From Qipengyuania gelatinilytica (GTDB lineage: Bacteria; Pseudomonadota; Alphaproteobacteria; Sphingomonadales; Sphingomonadaceae): a stretch of 64,000 bases of DNA. The DNA is taken from NCBI RefSeq assembly GCF_019711315.1, contig NZ_CP081294.1:930001-994000 (forward strand), given 5' to 3'. Made by a program: the position numbers and the translations under genes. Numbering within the stretch: the first letter of the stretch is position 1; each line of letters starts with the position of its first letter. The notes below the pieces were generated by a model. It did not search any database. It saw nothing but the letters and a program-made list of their open reading frames with translations, and was not told the origin of the DNA. This document shows positions 53,821 to 63,030 of the stretch, piece by piece.

Positions 53821-55047
53821 ATGCTGACATCCGCCCTCCCAGTACGCGCCATCCTGGCAGCGATCTTCGTCCTCATGGCGGGCAGCGGCTTCCTGTCGAC
53901 CCTCATCGCCATACGGCTGGAGCAAGACGGGCAGTCGGCGGCCATCATCGGCCTGGTCGCCACCAGTTACTTCGCGGGCCTCATGATCGGATCGATGCGG
54001 GTCGAACGGCTGATCGCCAATATCGGCCATATCCGCGCCTTTGCCGCCTTCGTGACCGTCTATTCGGCCAGCAGCCTGACCTATGCGATCATCGACCTGC
54101 CCGCCGTCTGGGTAGTACTGCGCCTGATCGACGGTTTCGCGATGGCAGGCGTATTCGTGTGTCTGGAAAGCTGGCTCAACCAGCAGGCGAGCCCGGCCAA
54201 CCGCAGTTCGATCCTCGCGGCGTACATGATTGCGCTCTATTGCGGTCAGGCAGGAGGGCAGTTCCTGCTTAACCTTGGCGACAATGCGCCCGACCTGCCC
54301 TTCATGGTGTCGGCGATCCTGCTGTCGATCGCCCTCCTCCCGATCCTGCTCACGAAGATGCAGCAACCCGTGATCGAGAAGACGGTCCCGTTCTCGTTGA
54401 AGAAACTCTACAAAGCCTCCCCACTGGGGATCGTCGGCACGCTGGCGACCGGTGCCATGCTCGGCGCGTTCTACGCATTGGGTGCGGTCTACGTGCAGCG
54501 GATCGGAATGCCTCTTTCGCAGGTTGCCCTGTTCACCTTTTGCGTGATCGCGGGCGGTGTGGTCTTGCAATATCCGCTCGGCATCCTGTCGGACCGGTTC
54601 GACCGCCGTCAGGTGGTCAATGCCTGCTTCCTCATCGTCGGAGCAATCTGCGCGGTCATGGCGCCGGTCCCGATGCCGTCATTCGGGACGATCGTGCTCG
54701 GCAGCCTGTTCGGAGGCTTCGCCTTCGCGCTCTATCCGCTGTGCGTCGCCCATTCGAACGACCACCTTTCCGAAGAGGAACGCATCGGGGCAAGCAGCGG
54801 GCTCGTCCTGACATATTCGCTAGGGGCCGTCGCCGGTCCGATGATCGGCTCGCTCGGGATGGGGTTGCTGGGCCCCGCTGGCCTGTTCGGCGTGATCGGC
54901 ACCATGGCTATTATGGGCGCCATGTTCGGCCTGTGGCGGACCCTGGCGCGTGCCTCTGTCCCTGCAGAAGAGCAGCAGGCCTTCCAGAGCCTGCCGCGCA
55001 CCACGCCCATGGCCGCCGTTCTCGAAAGCGAAGACCTGCCCGACTGA
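53821..55047 (+). CDS. MFS transporter (YcaD-like)
   Basis: 408 residues, about twelve membrane helices, with a DRFDRRQVVN motif between helices 8 and 9 and the charged helix 2-3 loop MRVERLI. This resembles YcaD/UMF-type MFS permeases of unclear substrate. Begins 67 nt after the sulfotransferase. The start at 53821 is preferred over an ATG 18 nt upstream by its MLTSALPVRAIL N-terminus. Confidence 0.85.
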   Translation: MLTSALPVRAILAAIFVLMAGSGFLSTLIAIRLEQDGQSAAIIGLVATSYFAGLMIGSMRVERLIANIGHIRAFAAFVTVYSASSLTYAIIDLPAVWVVLRLIDGFAMAGVFVCLESWLNQQASPANRSSILAAYMIALYCGQAGGQFLLNLGDNAPDLPFMVSAILLSIALLPILLTKMQQPVIEKTVPFSLKKLYKASPLGIVGTLATGAMLGAFYALGAVYVQRIGMPLSQVALFTFCVIAGGVVLQYPLGILSDRFDRRQVVNACFLIVGAICAVMAPVPMPSFGTIVLGSLFGGFAFALYPLCVAHSNDHLSEEERIGASSGLVLTYSLGAVAGPMIGSLGMGLLGPAGLFGVIGTMAIMGAMFGLWRTLARASVPAEEQQAFQSLPRTTPMAAVLESEDLPD

Positions 55048-55085
55048 CACTCGCCATGCCCCTCAAAACCGTCTAGGGGCGCGCA

Positions 55086-56147
55086 ATGCATTTCCTCGAT
55101 CAGGCCAAGATCTATCTGAAATCCGGCGCGGGTGGTCCCGGCGCGGTCAGTTTCCGGCGCGAAAAATACATTGAGTATGGCGGTCCCGACGGCGGCAATG
55201 GCGGCAAGGGTGGCGACATCATCTTCCGCGCCGTGCAGGGCCTCAATACGCTCATCGACTTCCGCTACGCCCAGCACTTCAAGGCGAAGCGCGGCAACCA
55301 CGGACAAGGCAAGGACAAGACCGGTGCAGGCGCGCCCGACCTGATCATCGACGTGCCCGTCGGCACGCAGGTGCTGTCCGAGGACAAGGAAGAGGTCCTC
55401 GCCGACTTCACCGAGGTCGGACAGGAAGTCGTCTTCCTCGAAGGCGGCATGGGTGGCCGCGGCAATGCCAGCTACAAGTCCAGCACCAACCGCGCGCCGC
55501 GCCAGCACCAGCCGGGCATGCCGGGCGAAGAGATGTGGGTCTGGCTGCGCCTCAAGTTGCTGGCCGACGTCGGCCTGCTCGGCCTGCCCAATGCGGGCAA
55601 GAGCACCTTCATCAACCAGGTCACCAACGCCAATGCGAAGGTGGGTCATTATGCCTTCACCACGCTGGTGCCGAAGCTGGGCGTCGTCCGACACAAGGCG
55701 CGCGAGTTCGTCATCGCCGACATTCCCGGCCTGATCGCGGGCGCAGCAGAAGGCGCCGGGATCGGCGACCGCTTCCTCGGCCATATCGAGCGCTGCCGCG
55801 TGCTGATCCACCTCATCGATATCGCTGGTCAGGATCCGGCGGACGCCTATCGCACGGTGAATGGCGAACTTGAGGCCTATGGCGAGGGCCTGTCAGACAA
55901 GCCGCAGCTTGTCGCGCTCAACAAGCTCGACCTTGCCGACGAGGAATTGGGCGAAGCCTTTGCCAAGGAATTGCTCGAAGCGGGCGCAGACAAGGTCTTT
56001 TCGATCTCGGGCGCGACGGGCGAAGGCATCGAGGAATTGCTGGACGCAGTGCTCGGCTACCTGCCCGACCGCACATCGACCGAAACCAAGGCCGCCGAGG
56101 TGGAAAGCACCGAGGAAGACGGCACCGGCGAGTGGTCGCCCATCTGA
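55086..56147 (+). CDS. obgE: GTPase Obg
   Basis: 353 residues: glycine-rich Obg fold (about 1-157), then G domain with GLPNAGKST, switch DIPGLI and NKLD, and a short C-terminus. Essential ribosome-associated GTPase linked to growth and stress. It lies in the order obgE-proB typical of proteobacteria, with a 5-nt gap to proB. Confidence 0.96.
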   Translation: MHFLDQAKIYLKSGAGGPGAVSFRREKYIEYGGPDGGNGGKGGDIIFRAVQGLNTLIDFRYAQHFKAKRGNHGQGKDKTGAGAPDLIIDVPVGTQVLSEDKEEVLADFTEVGQEVVFLEGGMGGRGNASYKSSTNRAPRQHQPGMPGEEMWVWLRLKLLADVGLLGLPNAGKSTFINQVTNANAKVGHYAFTTLVPKLGVVRHKAREFVIADIPGLIAGAAEGAGIGDRFLGHIERCRVLIHLIDIAGQDPADAYRTVNGELEAYGEGLSDKPQLVALNKLDLADEELGEAFAKELLEAGADKVFSISGATGEGIEELLDAVLGYLPDRTSTETKAAEVESTEEDGTGEWSPI

Positions 56148-56152
56148 CGCCC

Positions 56153-57274
56153 ATGGCGATCACGACGCTTTCAGGACTGGGTGAGGCAAACCGGCTCGTC
56201 GTGAAGGTCGGCTCGGCCCTGCTGATAGAGCAGGGCAAGGCCCGCGCAAACTGGCTGGCAACGCTGGCACGCGAACTTGCCGCGCTCAGGAAGCGCGGGA
56301 CGGCAGTCATCGTGGTCTCTTCGGGCGCCATCGCACTTGGTGCCGCGAAGCTCGGCCTGCCCAGGGGCGGGCGTGGCAGCCTTGCCGACGCGCAGGCCGC
56401 CGCATCGGTCGGACAGGTGGAACTGGCGCGGCTGTGGTCGGATGCATTCGAGGCGCACGGTCTCGTCGCTGCGCAAATGCTGGTGACGATCGATGATCTC
56501 GAAGACCGCCGCCGCTATCTCAATGCGTCGGCCACGCTCGAGCGCCTGCTCGACGCAGGTGCCATTCCCGTGGTCAACGAGAACGACAGCGTCGCCACTG
56601 AAGAAATCCGCTTCGGCGACAACGACCGCCTCGCCGCGCGCGTGGCACAGGCCGCGCAGGCTGAAGGCGTCTTGCTGCTGTCCGATGTCGACGGTTTCTA
56701 TGATCGCGACCCCGCGCAGGACGGCGCCGAGCTGATCGAAACGGTCGAAGGGGTGACGCCCGAGATCATCGCAATGGCGACAGGCGGGTCCAAATCGGGT
56801 CTCGGCTCCGGCGGCATGTTGGCCAAGCTGCAGGCCGCCCGCATTGCTGAGCGTGCGGGGATCGCACTCGCCATCATCAACGGAACACATGAAGCGCCCA
56901 TTTCGCGTGCGCTCGATGCCGCTCGTGGCACGCTATTCCTGCCGCAGGGTGAAGAAAGCGCCCGAAAGGCATGGCTTTCCGGTCGGCTTGCGCCTGCCGG
57001 GGTCCTCACCGTCGATGCAGGCTGCACCGAAGCGCTCGCCAATGGTGCCAGCCTGCTGGCAGCAGGACTGACCGAGATCGCAGGTGATTTCAGGCGCGGC
57101 GACCTCGTTGCGATCCACGGCGCGAAAGGCGAGCGGCTCGGCCAGGGCCTGGTCGAGTACACGAGCGAAGAATGCCGCGCGATCCTCGGCCTGCGCGAAG
57201 ATATGCAGGCGGAAAAGCTCGGCTATGCGCCGCGCGCCGCAGTCGTTCACCGCGATCACATGGTGCGTGCATGA
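56153..57274 (+). CDS. proB: glutamate 5-kinase
   Basis: 373 residues: amino-acid kinase domain (KVGSALLIE near residue 20, SSGAIALG) and C-terminal PUA domain (about 280-373). First step of proline synthesis; feedback-inhibited by proline. Start ATG 56153 follows obgE by 5 nt. Stop overlaps the next gene (ATGA). proA is not here. Confidence 0.94.
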   Translation: MAITTLSGLGEANRLVVKVGSALLIEQGKARANWLATLARELAALRKRGTAVIVVSSGAIALGAAKLGLPRGGRGSLADAQAAASVGQVELARLWSDAFEAHGLVAAQMLVTIDDLEDRRRYLNASATLERLLDAGAIPVVNENDSVATEEIRFGDNDRLAARVAQAAQAEGVLLLSDVDGFYDRDPAQDGAELIETVEGVTPEIIAMATGGSKSGLGSGGMLAKLQAARIAERAGIALAIINGTHEAPISRALDAARGTLFLPQGEESARKAWLSGRLAPAGVLTVDAGCTEALANGASLLAAGLTEIAGDFRRGDLVAIHGAKGERLGQGLVEYTSEECRAILGLREDMQAEKLGYAPRAAVVHRDHMVRA

Positions 57275-58176
57275 CCCTTGCGCTTACGGGAGCCACGGGA
57301 TTTGTCGGGCAAGCCGTTCTAGACGCGGCTGCAAGGCAAGGCATCGCCGTCCGCGCTCTTACCCGCCGGACGCAAGCACCGCGCGATGGCGTCACCTGGG
57401 TCGAGGGCAGCCTCTCTGATCCGAAATCGCTCGCAGCCCTCTGTGAAGGCGCCGACTGCGTGGTCCATGTCGCGGGCCTTACGAACACGCCCGACCCGGC
57501 GGAATTCGAAGAGGCCAATGTCATCGGTACACGCAGGCTGCTGCACGCGGCCAAGTCTGCGGGTGCCGAGCGCTTCGTCTTCACCAGTTCGCTGTCCGCG
57601 CGTGAGCCTTCGCTGTCGCTCTACGGCGCGTCCAAGGCCAATGCAGAGGCCTTTGTCGAGACGAGCGGGCTGGACTTCACCATCGTGCGCCCGCCCGCCG
57701 TTTACGGCCCGCGCGACAAGGACATGTTCGAGCTGTTCCGGTCCGCCAAATTCGGCGTGGTGCCGGTTCCCCCGAAAGGGCGTACCTCGATCATTCATGT
57801 CGACGACCTCGCCGAATGCCTGCTGGCGCTGTCCCCTGCCCGAACTGCACCGGGGGCGACGCTCGAGCCCGATGACGCGCAGCCGCGAGGCTACGAACAC
57901 GGCGAGCTCGCACGGCTGATCGGTCGGGCCATGGGGAAGCGGGTCCTCGCCCCTCACCTGCCCGCAGCCTTGCTCCGCATCGGCGCGCGAGCCGACCGCC
58001 TGCTGCGCGGTGACGATGCCAAGCTCACGCACGACCGCGTCGGCTACATGGTCCATGACGACTGGGTCTGCCGAGAGGACCGCGCCGTCCCAAAGGACAT
58101 CTGGACGCCGCGTATCCCCGGCGAGGAAGGCCTCGCGGCGACCGCAGACTGGTACAAGCGCGAAGGCTGGCTCTGA
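57271..58176 (+). CDS. NAD(P)-dependent SDR / NAD-dependent epimerase-like protein
   Basis: 301 residues of extended-SDR type: GATGFVGQAVLDAAA at the N-terminus (glycine-rich), then VVHVAGLTN, and YGASKANAE as the active-site Tyr-Lys pair; FTSSLS supplies the Ser. It is a cofactor-binding oxidoreductase or epimerase of unknown substrate. Translationally coupled to proB but with no obvious biochemical link. Confidence 0.87.
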   Translation: MTLALTGATGFVGQAVLDAAARQGIAVRALTRRTQAPRDGVTWVEGSLSDPKSLAALCEGADCVVHVAGLTNTPDPAEFEEANVIGTRRLLHAAKSAGAERFVFTSSLSAREPSLSLYGASKANAEAFVETSGLDFTIVRPPAVYGPRDKDMFELFRSAKFGVVPVPPKGRTSIIHVDDLAECLLALSPARTAPGATLEPDDAQPRGYEHGELARLIGRAMGKRVLAPHLPAALLRIGARADRLLRGDDAKLTHDRVGYMVHDDWVCREDRAVPKDIWTPRIPGEEGLAATADWYKREGWL

Positions 58177-58219
58177 GAGGTGATTGTCGCCCGCGTGCAA
58201 GCGGTTTAGACACCCTCTC

Positions 58220-59317
58220 ATGACAACCCCGCCTGCCCCGCCGATAGCCGGCGATTATGCTCCCTGGTTCCATGCCAAAGCCCTCTCGGGATCGGATCGC
58301 TATGCCTTCCACTCGGTCGGCGGGCGGCACGTGCTGATGCTGTTCTTCGGCACTGCCAGCCAGCCGGGAGCAAAGGCTGCGCTGGAGGTTGTGGCGAAGC
58401 ATCGCGAGGTCTTCGATGACGAGCATGCGGTGTTCTTCGGCGTGACCGTCGACCCCAGCGATGTCGCGCAGAACAGGATTGCGCAGGACCTTCCCGGCAT
58501 CCGGTATTTTCTCGATTACGACCGCGCGGTCAGCCGCCTGTTCGGTGCGGCGAAGGACGCCCATCGCTACGAGCCTTTCTGGGTGCTGCTCGATCGCGAA
58601 TTGCGGGTGATCCAGCGCTACAGGATCGATGCGGGCGAGGCGGCGATTGCCGAACTCAGGAAAAGGACCGCCAAGGTCCCTGACGGGGTCGCCCCGGTGC
58701 TCACCGTGCCCGACGTTTTCGATGCCGAAACCTGCCGGATGCTGATCGATCTGTACAACAAGGACGGCGGCACAGCCTCGGGCTTCATGCGCGACGTGGA
58801 CGGCAAGACGACCCACGTTCTCGACGACAATTTCAAACGCAGACGCGACACTTCGATCGAGGACGCGAAGCTCATCCAGATGCTGTCCCAGCGCATCGCC
58901 CGCCGCGTTGCCCCCGCTATCGAGCGCGCGACCCATTTCAAGGCGACCCGCATCGAGCGGCATATCGTTGCCTGCTACGAAGCGGGAAAGGGTCATTTCC
59001 GCCCGCACCGCGACAACACCACCTTCGGAACCGCACATCGCCGCTTTGCCGTCACGATCAATCTCAATGCCGAAGAATATGAGGGCGGCGACCTGCGCTT
59101 CCCCGAATTCGGCGGGCGCACCTATCGCGCGCCGACCGGCGGCGCGGTGGTTTTCTCCTGCTCCCTGCTCCACGAGGCGATGCCGGTCACCAAGGGCAAG
59201 CGCTATGCCTTCCTGCCCTTTCTCTACGACGAGGAAGCAAGGGCCGTGCGCGAGGCGAATCTTGACAAGCTGGCAGCCGCAGGCGGCCAGGACGTCAAGC
59301 AGGAAGGCGCCGCCTGA
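58220..59317 (+). CDS. peroxiredoxin-like domain fused to 2OG-Fe(II) dioxygenase
   Basis: 365 residues. The N-terminal part (about 10-150) resembles a thioredoxin-fold redoxin (APWFHAKALSG, HVLMLFFGTASQPG) but has Thr/Ser where the peroxidatic cysteine should be, so it should not be catalytic. The C-terminal part (about 160-365) is a 2OG-Fe(II) oxygenase/P4H-like domain with metal ligands His263, Asp265 and His318 and 2OG-binding Arg328 (KGKRYAF). It probably hydroxylates a protein or amino acid. ATG at 58220 preferred. Substrate unknown. Confidence 0.85.
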   Translation: MTTPPAPPIAGDYAPWFHAKALSGSDRYAFHSVGGRHVLMLFFGTASQPGAKAALEVVAKHREVFDDEHAVFFGVTVDPSDVAQNRIAQDLPGIRYFLDYDRAVSRLFGAAKDAHRYEPFWVLLDRELRVIQRYRIDAGEAAIAELRKRTAKVPDGVAPVLTVPDVFDAETCRMLIDLYNKDGGTASGFMRDVDGKTTHVLDDNFKRRRDTSIEDAKLIQMLSQRIARRVAPAIERATHFKATRIERHIVACYEAGKGHFRPHRDNTTFGTAHRRFAVTINLNAEEYEGGDLRFPEFGGRTYRAPTGGAVVFSCSLLHEAMPVTKGKRYAFLPFLYDEEARAVREANLDKLAAAGGQDVKQEGAA

Positions 59318-59428
59318 CTGCCATTCGTTGCGTTCTGCCGAGCATCGCCTACTCTCCCCTTCACTGGTGTCGCGAATCACAAGCGGGAAACCCCGCCATT
59401 CACTCATGGGTCGCATCAGGAGAGTACC

Positions 59429-59851
59429 ATGAGGAAACTGATCATTGCCGCAAGCGCACTGGCCCTGGCAGGCTGTTCACAGGCCGACGACACCGACACG
59501 GTGGAAACGGAAGATGAAGTAGCCGTAGTCGAAGAGGCCGGTCCGACCGCCGCAGACGGCATGCCGTCGCCGGGCATGTACAAGGTCACCGACGGCGAAG
59601 GTGTCGTCTATATGGAAGAGGTCAAACCCGACGGGACCTATGTGACCACCAAGGACGGCGAGCTCTACCAGACCGGACGCTGGGAACAGCCGTCGCCGGA
59701 CAAGTACTGCTCTGCTGTCGATGAAGCCTATATCGATGAGGACGACGACGGCACGATGAAGTGCAACACCGAACAAATCGGTGAGGACGGCGTCTGGACT
59801 TCGGTCAACGAAAAGGGCGAGACCGCAACGGTCGAACGCGTCGATAGCTGA
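59429..59851 (+). CDS. acidic lipoprotein, function unknown
   Basis: 140 residues. Signal MRKLIIAASALALAGC with lipidated Cys16, then a strongly acidic segment (about 20-45) and a compact domain with aromatic and two cysteines (about 94 and 111) able to form a disulfide. No family recognised. Preceded by a AGGAG SD 8 nt from the ATG. It converges with cysH. Confidence 0.72.
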   Translation: MRKLIIAASALALAGCSQADDTDTVETEDEVAVVEEAGPTAADGMPSPGMYKVTDGEGVVYMEEVKPDGTYVTTKDGELYQTGRWEQPSPDKYCSAVDEAYIDEDDDGTMKCNTEQIGEDGVWTSVNEKGETATVERVDS

Positions 59852-59868
59852 TTTCAAACGGCAAGTGG

Positions 59869-59900
59869 AAGGCATCGTCGGCATCTCGCCGCGGTGCCTT
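59869..59900. terminator. candidate bidirectional terminator hairpin
   Basis: AAGGCA ... TGCCTT with an inner CGGC/GCCG stem, between the lipoprotein stop and the cysH stop. No clear U-run, so weak. Confidence 0.35.
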
Positions 59901-59908
59901 TCCCGTAT

Positions 59909-60664
59909 CTAGAGGAAGGGTTCCTCGCCCGGCTTGTGGATGCCGCACTCGACCTTGTCCCAACCGGCCCAGCGGCCCGCGCGCGGGTCTTCGCCCGGCT
60001 TCACCGCTCGCGTACATGGGGAGCAGCCGATCGACGCAAAACCGCGGTCGACAAGCGGGTGGCGCGGCAGGTCGTATTCTCCGAAATAGGCGGCGATGCG
60101 GTCCGCATCCCAGTCTATCAGCGGATTGATCTTCAGCCGCCCCTGCGCGTCCGACGTATCGAGTTCGAAGCGCGGAAGCGTCGCCCGCGTAGTGGACTGG
60201 AATGCCTTGCGGCCCGTGAAGCTCGCATCATAGCGCGCGAGCGCCTTTTCCAGAGGCCGCACCTTGCGCAGTTCGCAGCAACCGTCGGGATCGTATGACC
60301 AGCGAAGGCCGGTCTCGTCGCGCTTCTCCAGATCGCCCAGATCGGGATAGAGGTTGACGAGGTTGAGGCCGAAGCGCTCCTTCAAAAGATCGCGATAGGC
60401 GAGCGTTTCGGGGAAATGCTTGCCGGTTTCGAGGAAGAGCACCGGCACTGAGGGATCGATCTGCGAGACGAGGTGCAGGAGAACCGCACTTTCCGCCCCG
60501 AAACTGGAGACCATGGCGAGATCGCCCGCCAAATCGCCCTCGAGGACGGCGCGCAGCCATTCCTCGGTATCGCTTCCACGGAACATGCGGTTGAGCCGGA
60601 TGGCATCATGCTCCGTAAAGCGCGGGCCCGTATCGAGCCGGTCGATGGCGCGCGCTTCGTTCAC
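59909..60664 (-). CDS. cysH: adenylyl-sulfate (APS) reductase, CysH family
   Basis: 251 residues, GTG start (overlap with the DUF934 stop). The [4Fe-4S] ligands CysCys129-130 and Cys214/Cys217, plus catalytic Cys240 in VECGIH, indicate the APS-type (iron-sulfur) reductase rather than the PAPS type. It reduces APS to sulfite for the sulfite reductase upstream in the operon. Cytoplasmic. Confidence 0.92.
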   Translation of the reverse strand: MNEARAIDRLDTGPRFTEHDAIRLNRMFRGSDTEEWLRAVLEGDLAGDLAMVSSFGAESAVLLHLVSQIDPSVPVLFLETGKHFPETLAYRDLLKERFGLNLVNLYPDLGDLEKRDETGLRWSYDPDGCCELRKVRPLEKALARYDASFTGRKAFQSTTRATLPRFELDTSDAQGRLKINPLIDWDADRIAAYFGEYDLPRHPLVDRGFASIGCSPCTRAVKPGEDPRAGRWAGWDKVECGIHKPGEEPFL

Positions 60665-61107
60665 GCGTGCCTCTTGCTCCAGATCGGCGTGCGTTTGTCC
60701 GCGGCCGGCTGATAGACTTCGGGCCAGCGCGAGAGCGCGGTTTCGAGATCGGCCTCGTTCAAGGGGGCATCGGGATCGAAGGCATCGAAGCCGCAGCGAC
60801 GCATATAGGCCACCTGGTCGACAATGACGTCGCCCACGGCGCGCAGTTCGCCTTCATATCCCGCTTCGCGCAGGATTTGCGCCGAGGAGTAGCCCCGACC
60901 GTCGCCGAAAGCGGGGAAGTTCACCTCTACCAGCGCCAGGCGTTCGAGATGCGGGAGCAGTTCGCGCGCATCGTCACCCGGCTCGACGCGCACGGCACTG
61001 GCCGACGACTGGTCGAGGAAAGAGTCCACGGTGACAGCCGCATGATCGACCGGCTCGTCTTCACGATAGCGGATGAGGGTGTCGTTTTCGGACGAGAGAT
61101 TATCCAT
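60661..61107 (-). CDS. DUF934 domain-containing protein
   Basis: 148 residues, standard small companion of the cys operon in alphaproteobacteria. Contains FPAFGDGRGYSSAQILR and FDAFDPDAPL, typical of the family. Likely an accessory of sulfite reduction or assembly; exact role unknown. Starts within the end of cysI (8-nt overlap) and overlaps cysH by 4 nt. Confidence 0.88.
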   Translation of the reverse strand: MDNLSSENDTLIRYREDEPVDHAAVTVDSFLDQSSASAVRVEPGDDARELLPHLERLALVEVNFPAFGDGRGYSSAQILREAGYEGELRAVGDVIVDQVAYMRRCGFDAFDPDAPLNEADLETALSRWPEVYQPAADKRTPIWSKRHA

Positions 61108-62734
61108 AAAGCGCCTCCTTGAACGGGGCCATGCCGATGCGGCGGTAGGTATCGAGGAAGCGCTCGCCATCTTCGCGTTCGCGCAGGTAGACGTCGGCGG
61201 CGGTTTCCACCGCATCGACGATGCCGGCCTCGTCGAAGCCGGGACCGGTGATCTTGGCGAGGCTGACATCTTCTGCCTCGCTGCCACCGAGCAGCAGCTG
61301 GTAGTTCTCGACGCCCTTCTTATCGACGCCGAGGATGCCGATGTGGCCGGCGTGATGATGTCCGCATGCGTTGATGCAGCCCGAAATCTTGAGCTTCAGC
61401 TTGCCCAGCGCCTCGGTCTTGCCGTTTGCAGCGAACCGTTCGGAAATCTTCTGGGCAACCGGGATCGAACGCGCATTGGCAAGGCTGCAATAGTCGAGAC
61501 CCGGGCAGGCGATGATGTCCTCGATCGTGTCGAGGTTCGGGCTACCCAGCCCTGCCTCTTCCAGCGCGGTCCACAAGGCATGGAGGTCGGCCATGCGGAC
61601 ATGCGGCAGGACGATGTTCTGCGTGTGCATGACGCGCAGCTCGTCGAAGCTGTAATCCTTCGCCAGATCGGCCATCAGGCGCATCTGTTCGGAGGTCGCA
61701 TCGCCGGGAATTCCGCCGACGGGCTTCAGGCTTATCACCGCCGAAACATAACCATCCGCCTTGTGCGCATGGGTGTTGCGGTCGACCCAGAGCGCGAAAT
61801 CGGGATCAAAGCGGTCGATCTCCGCGCTCGCGCCTTCCTCGAACAGCGGATCTTCGAAGAATGTGCGAATGCGTTCGAGTTCGGCAAAGGGCGGTTCGAT
61901 GCCTTGCGCCAGCATGTGGTCGAATTCGGCATCGACCTGGCGCGTGTATTCCTCTGCGCCCATTTCATGGACGAGGATCTTGATGCGCGCCTTGTACTTG
62001 TTGTCGCGGCGACCATGGCGATTGTAGACGCGCAGGCAGGCCTCGGCATAGGTCACCAGCCGGTCGAGCGGCACGAAGGGCTTGATGCAGGGCGCGATCA
62101 TCGGGGTGCGCCCCATGCCGCCACCCACATAGAAGGCAGCGCCCAGCTCGCCCGCATCGTTTGTCACGATCTGGATGCCGATATCGTGCAGGCGCATGGC
62201 CGCACGGTCGGTATCGCTGGCAATCACCGCGATCTTGAACTTGCGCGGCAGATAGCTGAATTCCGGGTGAAAGCTCGACCACTGACGCAGCAGTTCCGCA
62301 TAGGGACGCGGATCGACAAGCTCGTCGGCCGCGGCGCCTGCAAAATGATCCGAAGAGATATTGCGGATGCAGTTTCCGCTGGTCTGGATGGCATGCATTT
62401 CGACCTTGGCGAGATCGGCGAGGATATCGCCCGCATCTTCCAGCTTGATCCAGTTGTACTGGATATTCTGCCGGGTGGTGAAATGCCCGTATCCGCGGTC
62501 GTACTTGTCCGCGATATCGGCGAGCGCATGCATCTGGCTGCTGTTGAGCGTGCCGTAAGGAACGGCCACGCGCAGCATGTAGGCGTGAAGCTGGAGGTAA
62601 AGACCGTTCATCAGCCGCAGCGGCTTGAACTGGTCTTCGGTCAGCTTGCCTTCGAGGCGGCGCTGCGCCTGGTCGCGGAATTCCGCCACGCGCGCATCGA
62701 CCATTTGCTGGTCGTATTGGTCGTAGAGATACAT
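61100..62734 (-). CDS. cysI: ferredoxin-type sulfite/nitrite reductase
   Basis: 544 residues: siroheme-[4Fe-4S] reductase, with duplicated ferredoxin-like and siroheme half-domains and C-terminal cysteine clusters CPGLDYC and GCINACGHH. In this operon it should reduce sulfite to sulfide; single-polypeptide enzymes of this type also resemble ferredoxin-nitrite reductase, so nitrite is a lesser possibility. ATG at 62734 overlaps the DUF2849 stop (ATGA). Confidence 0.92.
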   Translation of the reverse strand: MYLYDQYDQQMVDARVAEFRDQAQRRLEGKLTEDQFKPLRLMNGLYLQLHAYMLRVAVPYGTLNSSQMHALADIADKYDRGYGHFTTRQNIQYNWIKLEDAGDILADLAKVEMHAIQTSGNCIRNISSDHFAGAAADELVDPRPYAELLRQWSSFHPEFSYLPRKFKIAVIASDTDRAAMRLHDIGIQIVTNDAGELGAAFYVGGGMGRTPMIAPCIKPFVPLDRLVTYAEACLRVYNRHGRRDNKYKARIKILVHEMGAEEYTRQVDAEFDHMLAQGIEPPFAELERIRTFFEDPLFEEGASAEIDRFDPDFALWVDRNTHAHKADGYVSAVISLKPVGGIPGDATSEQMRLMADLAKDYSFDELRVMHTQNIVLPHVRMADLHALWTALEEAGLGSPNLDTIEDIIACPGLDYCSLANARSIPVAQKISERFAANGKTEALGKLKLKISGCINACGHHHAGHIGILGVDKKGVENYQLLLGGSEAEDVSLAKITGPGFDEAGIVDAVETAADVYLREREDGERFLDTYRRIGMAPFKEALYG

Positions 62735-63030
62735 CAGATAACCCAGGTGCCGATGTCAGGATCGGTCGGTTTGAGGGTAAGATCGGGCCGCACGGTCGGG
62801 CCGAGGGCGCGGATGCGGTCCTTGATATGCGAGGGCCGCGGACGGCCTTCGTGCATTTCAGCGTCGATCGCATAGGGCGCATTCACACGGCGCGAGGCCT
62901 CTTCGCGGCGCGCGATCTCGTCTTCGGAGCCCGCAACGTCGACGGCATCTTCGACATGGAGCGACCAATCCGATCCGGTCCACCAGGTCACGCTGCCGCT
63001 CTTCAAGTCGTTTCCGGTCAGGATTCTCAT
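62734..63030 (-). CDS. DUF2849 domain-containing protein
   Basis: 98 residues, the usual small gene between cobA and cysI in alphaproteobacteria: MRILTGNDLKSGSVTWWTG near the N-terminus. Function unknown but part of the sulfate assimilation operon by context. Overlaps by 4 nt at both ends. Confidence 0.88.
   Translation of the reverse strand: MRILTGNDLKSGSVTWWTGSDWSLHVEDAVDVAGSEDEIARREEASRRVNAPYAIDAEMHEGRPRPSHIKDRIRALGPTVRPDLTLKPTDPDIGTWVI

Noticed and set aside
60667..62875. Long plus-strand ORFs across cysI
   Set aside because: Antisense shadows of the clearly identified sulfate assimilation operon; composition is Arg/Ala-rich as expected for a shadow.
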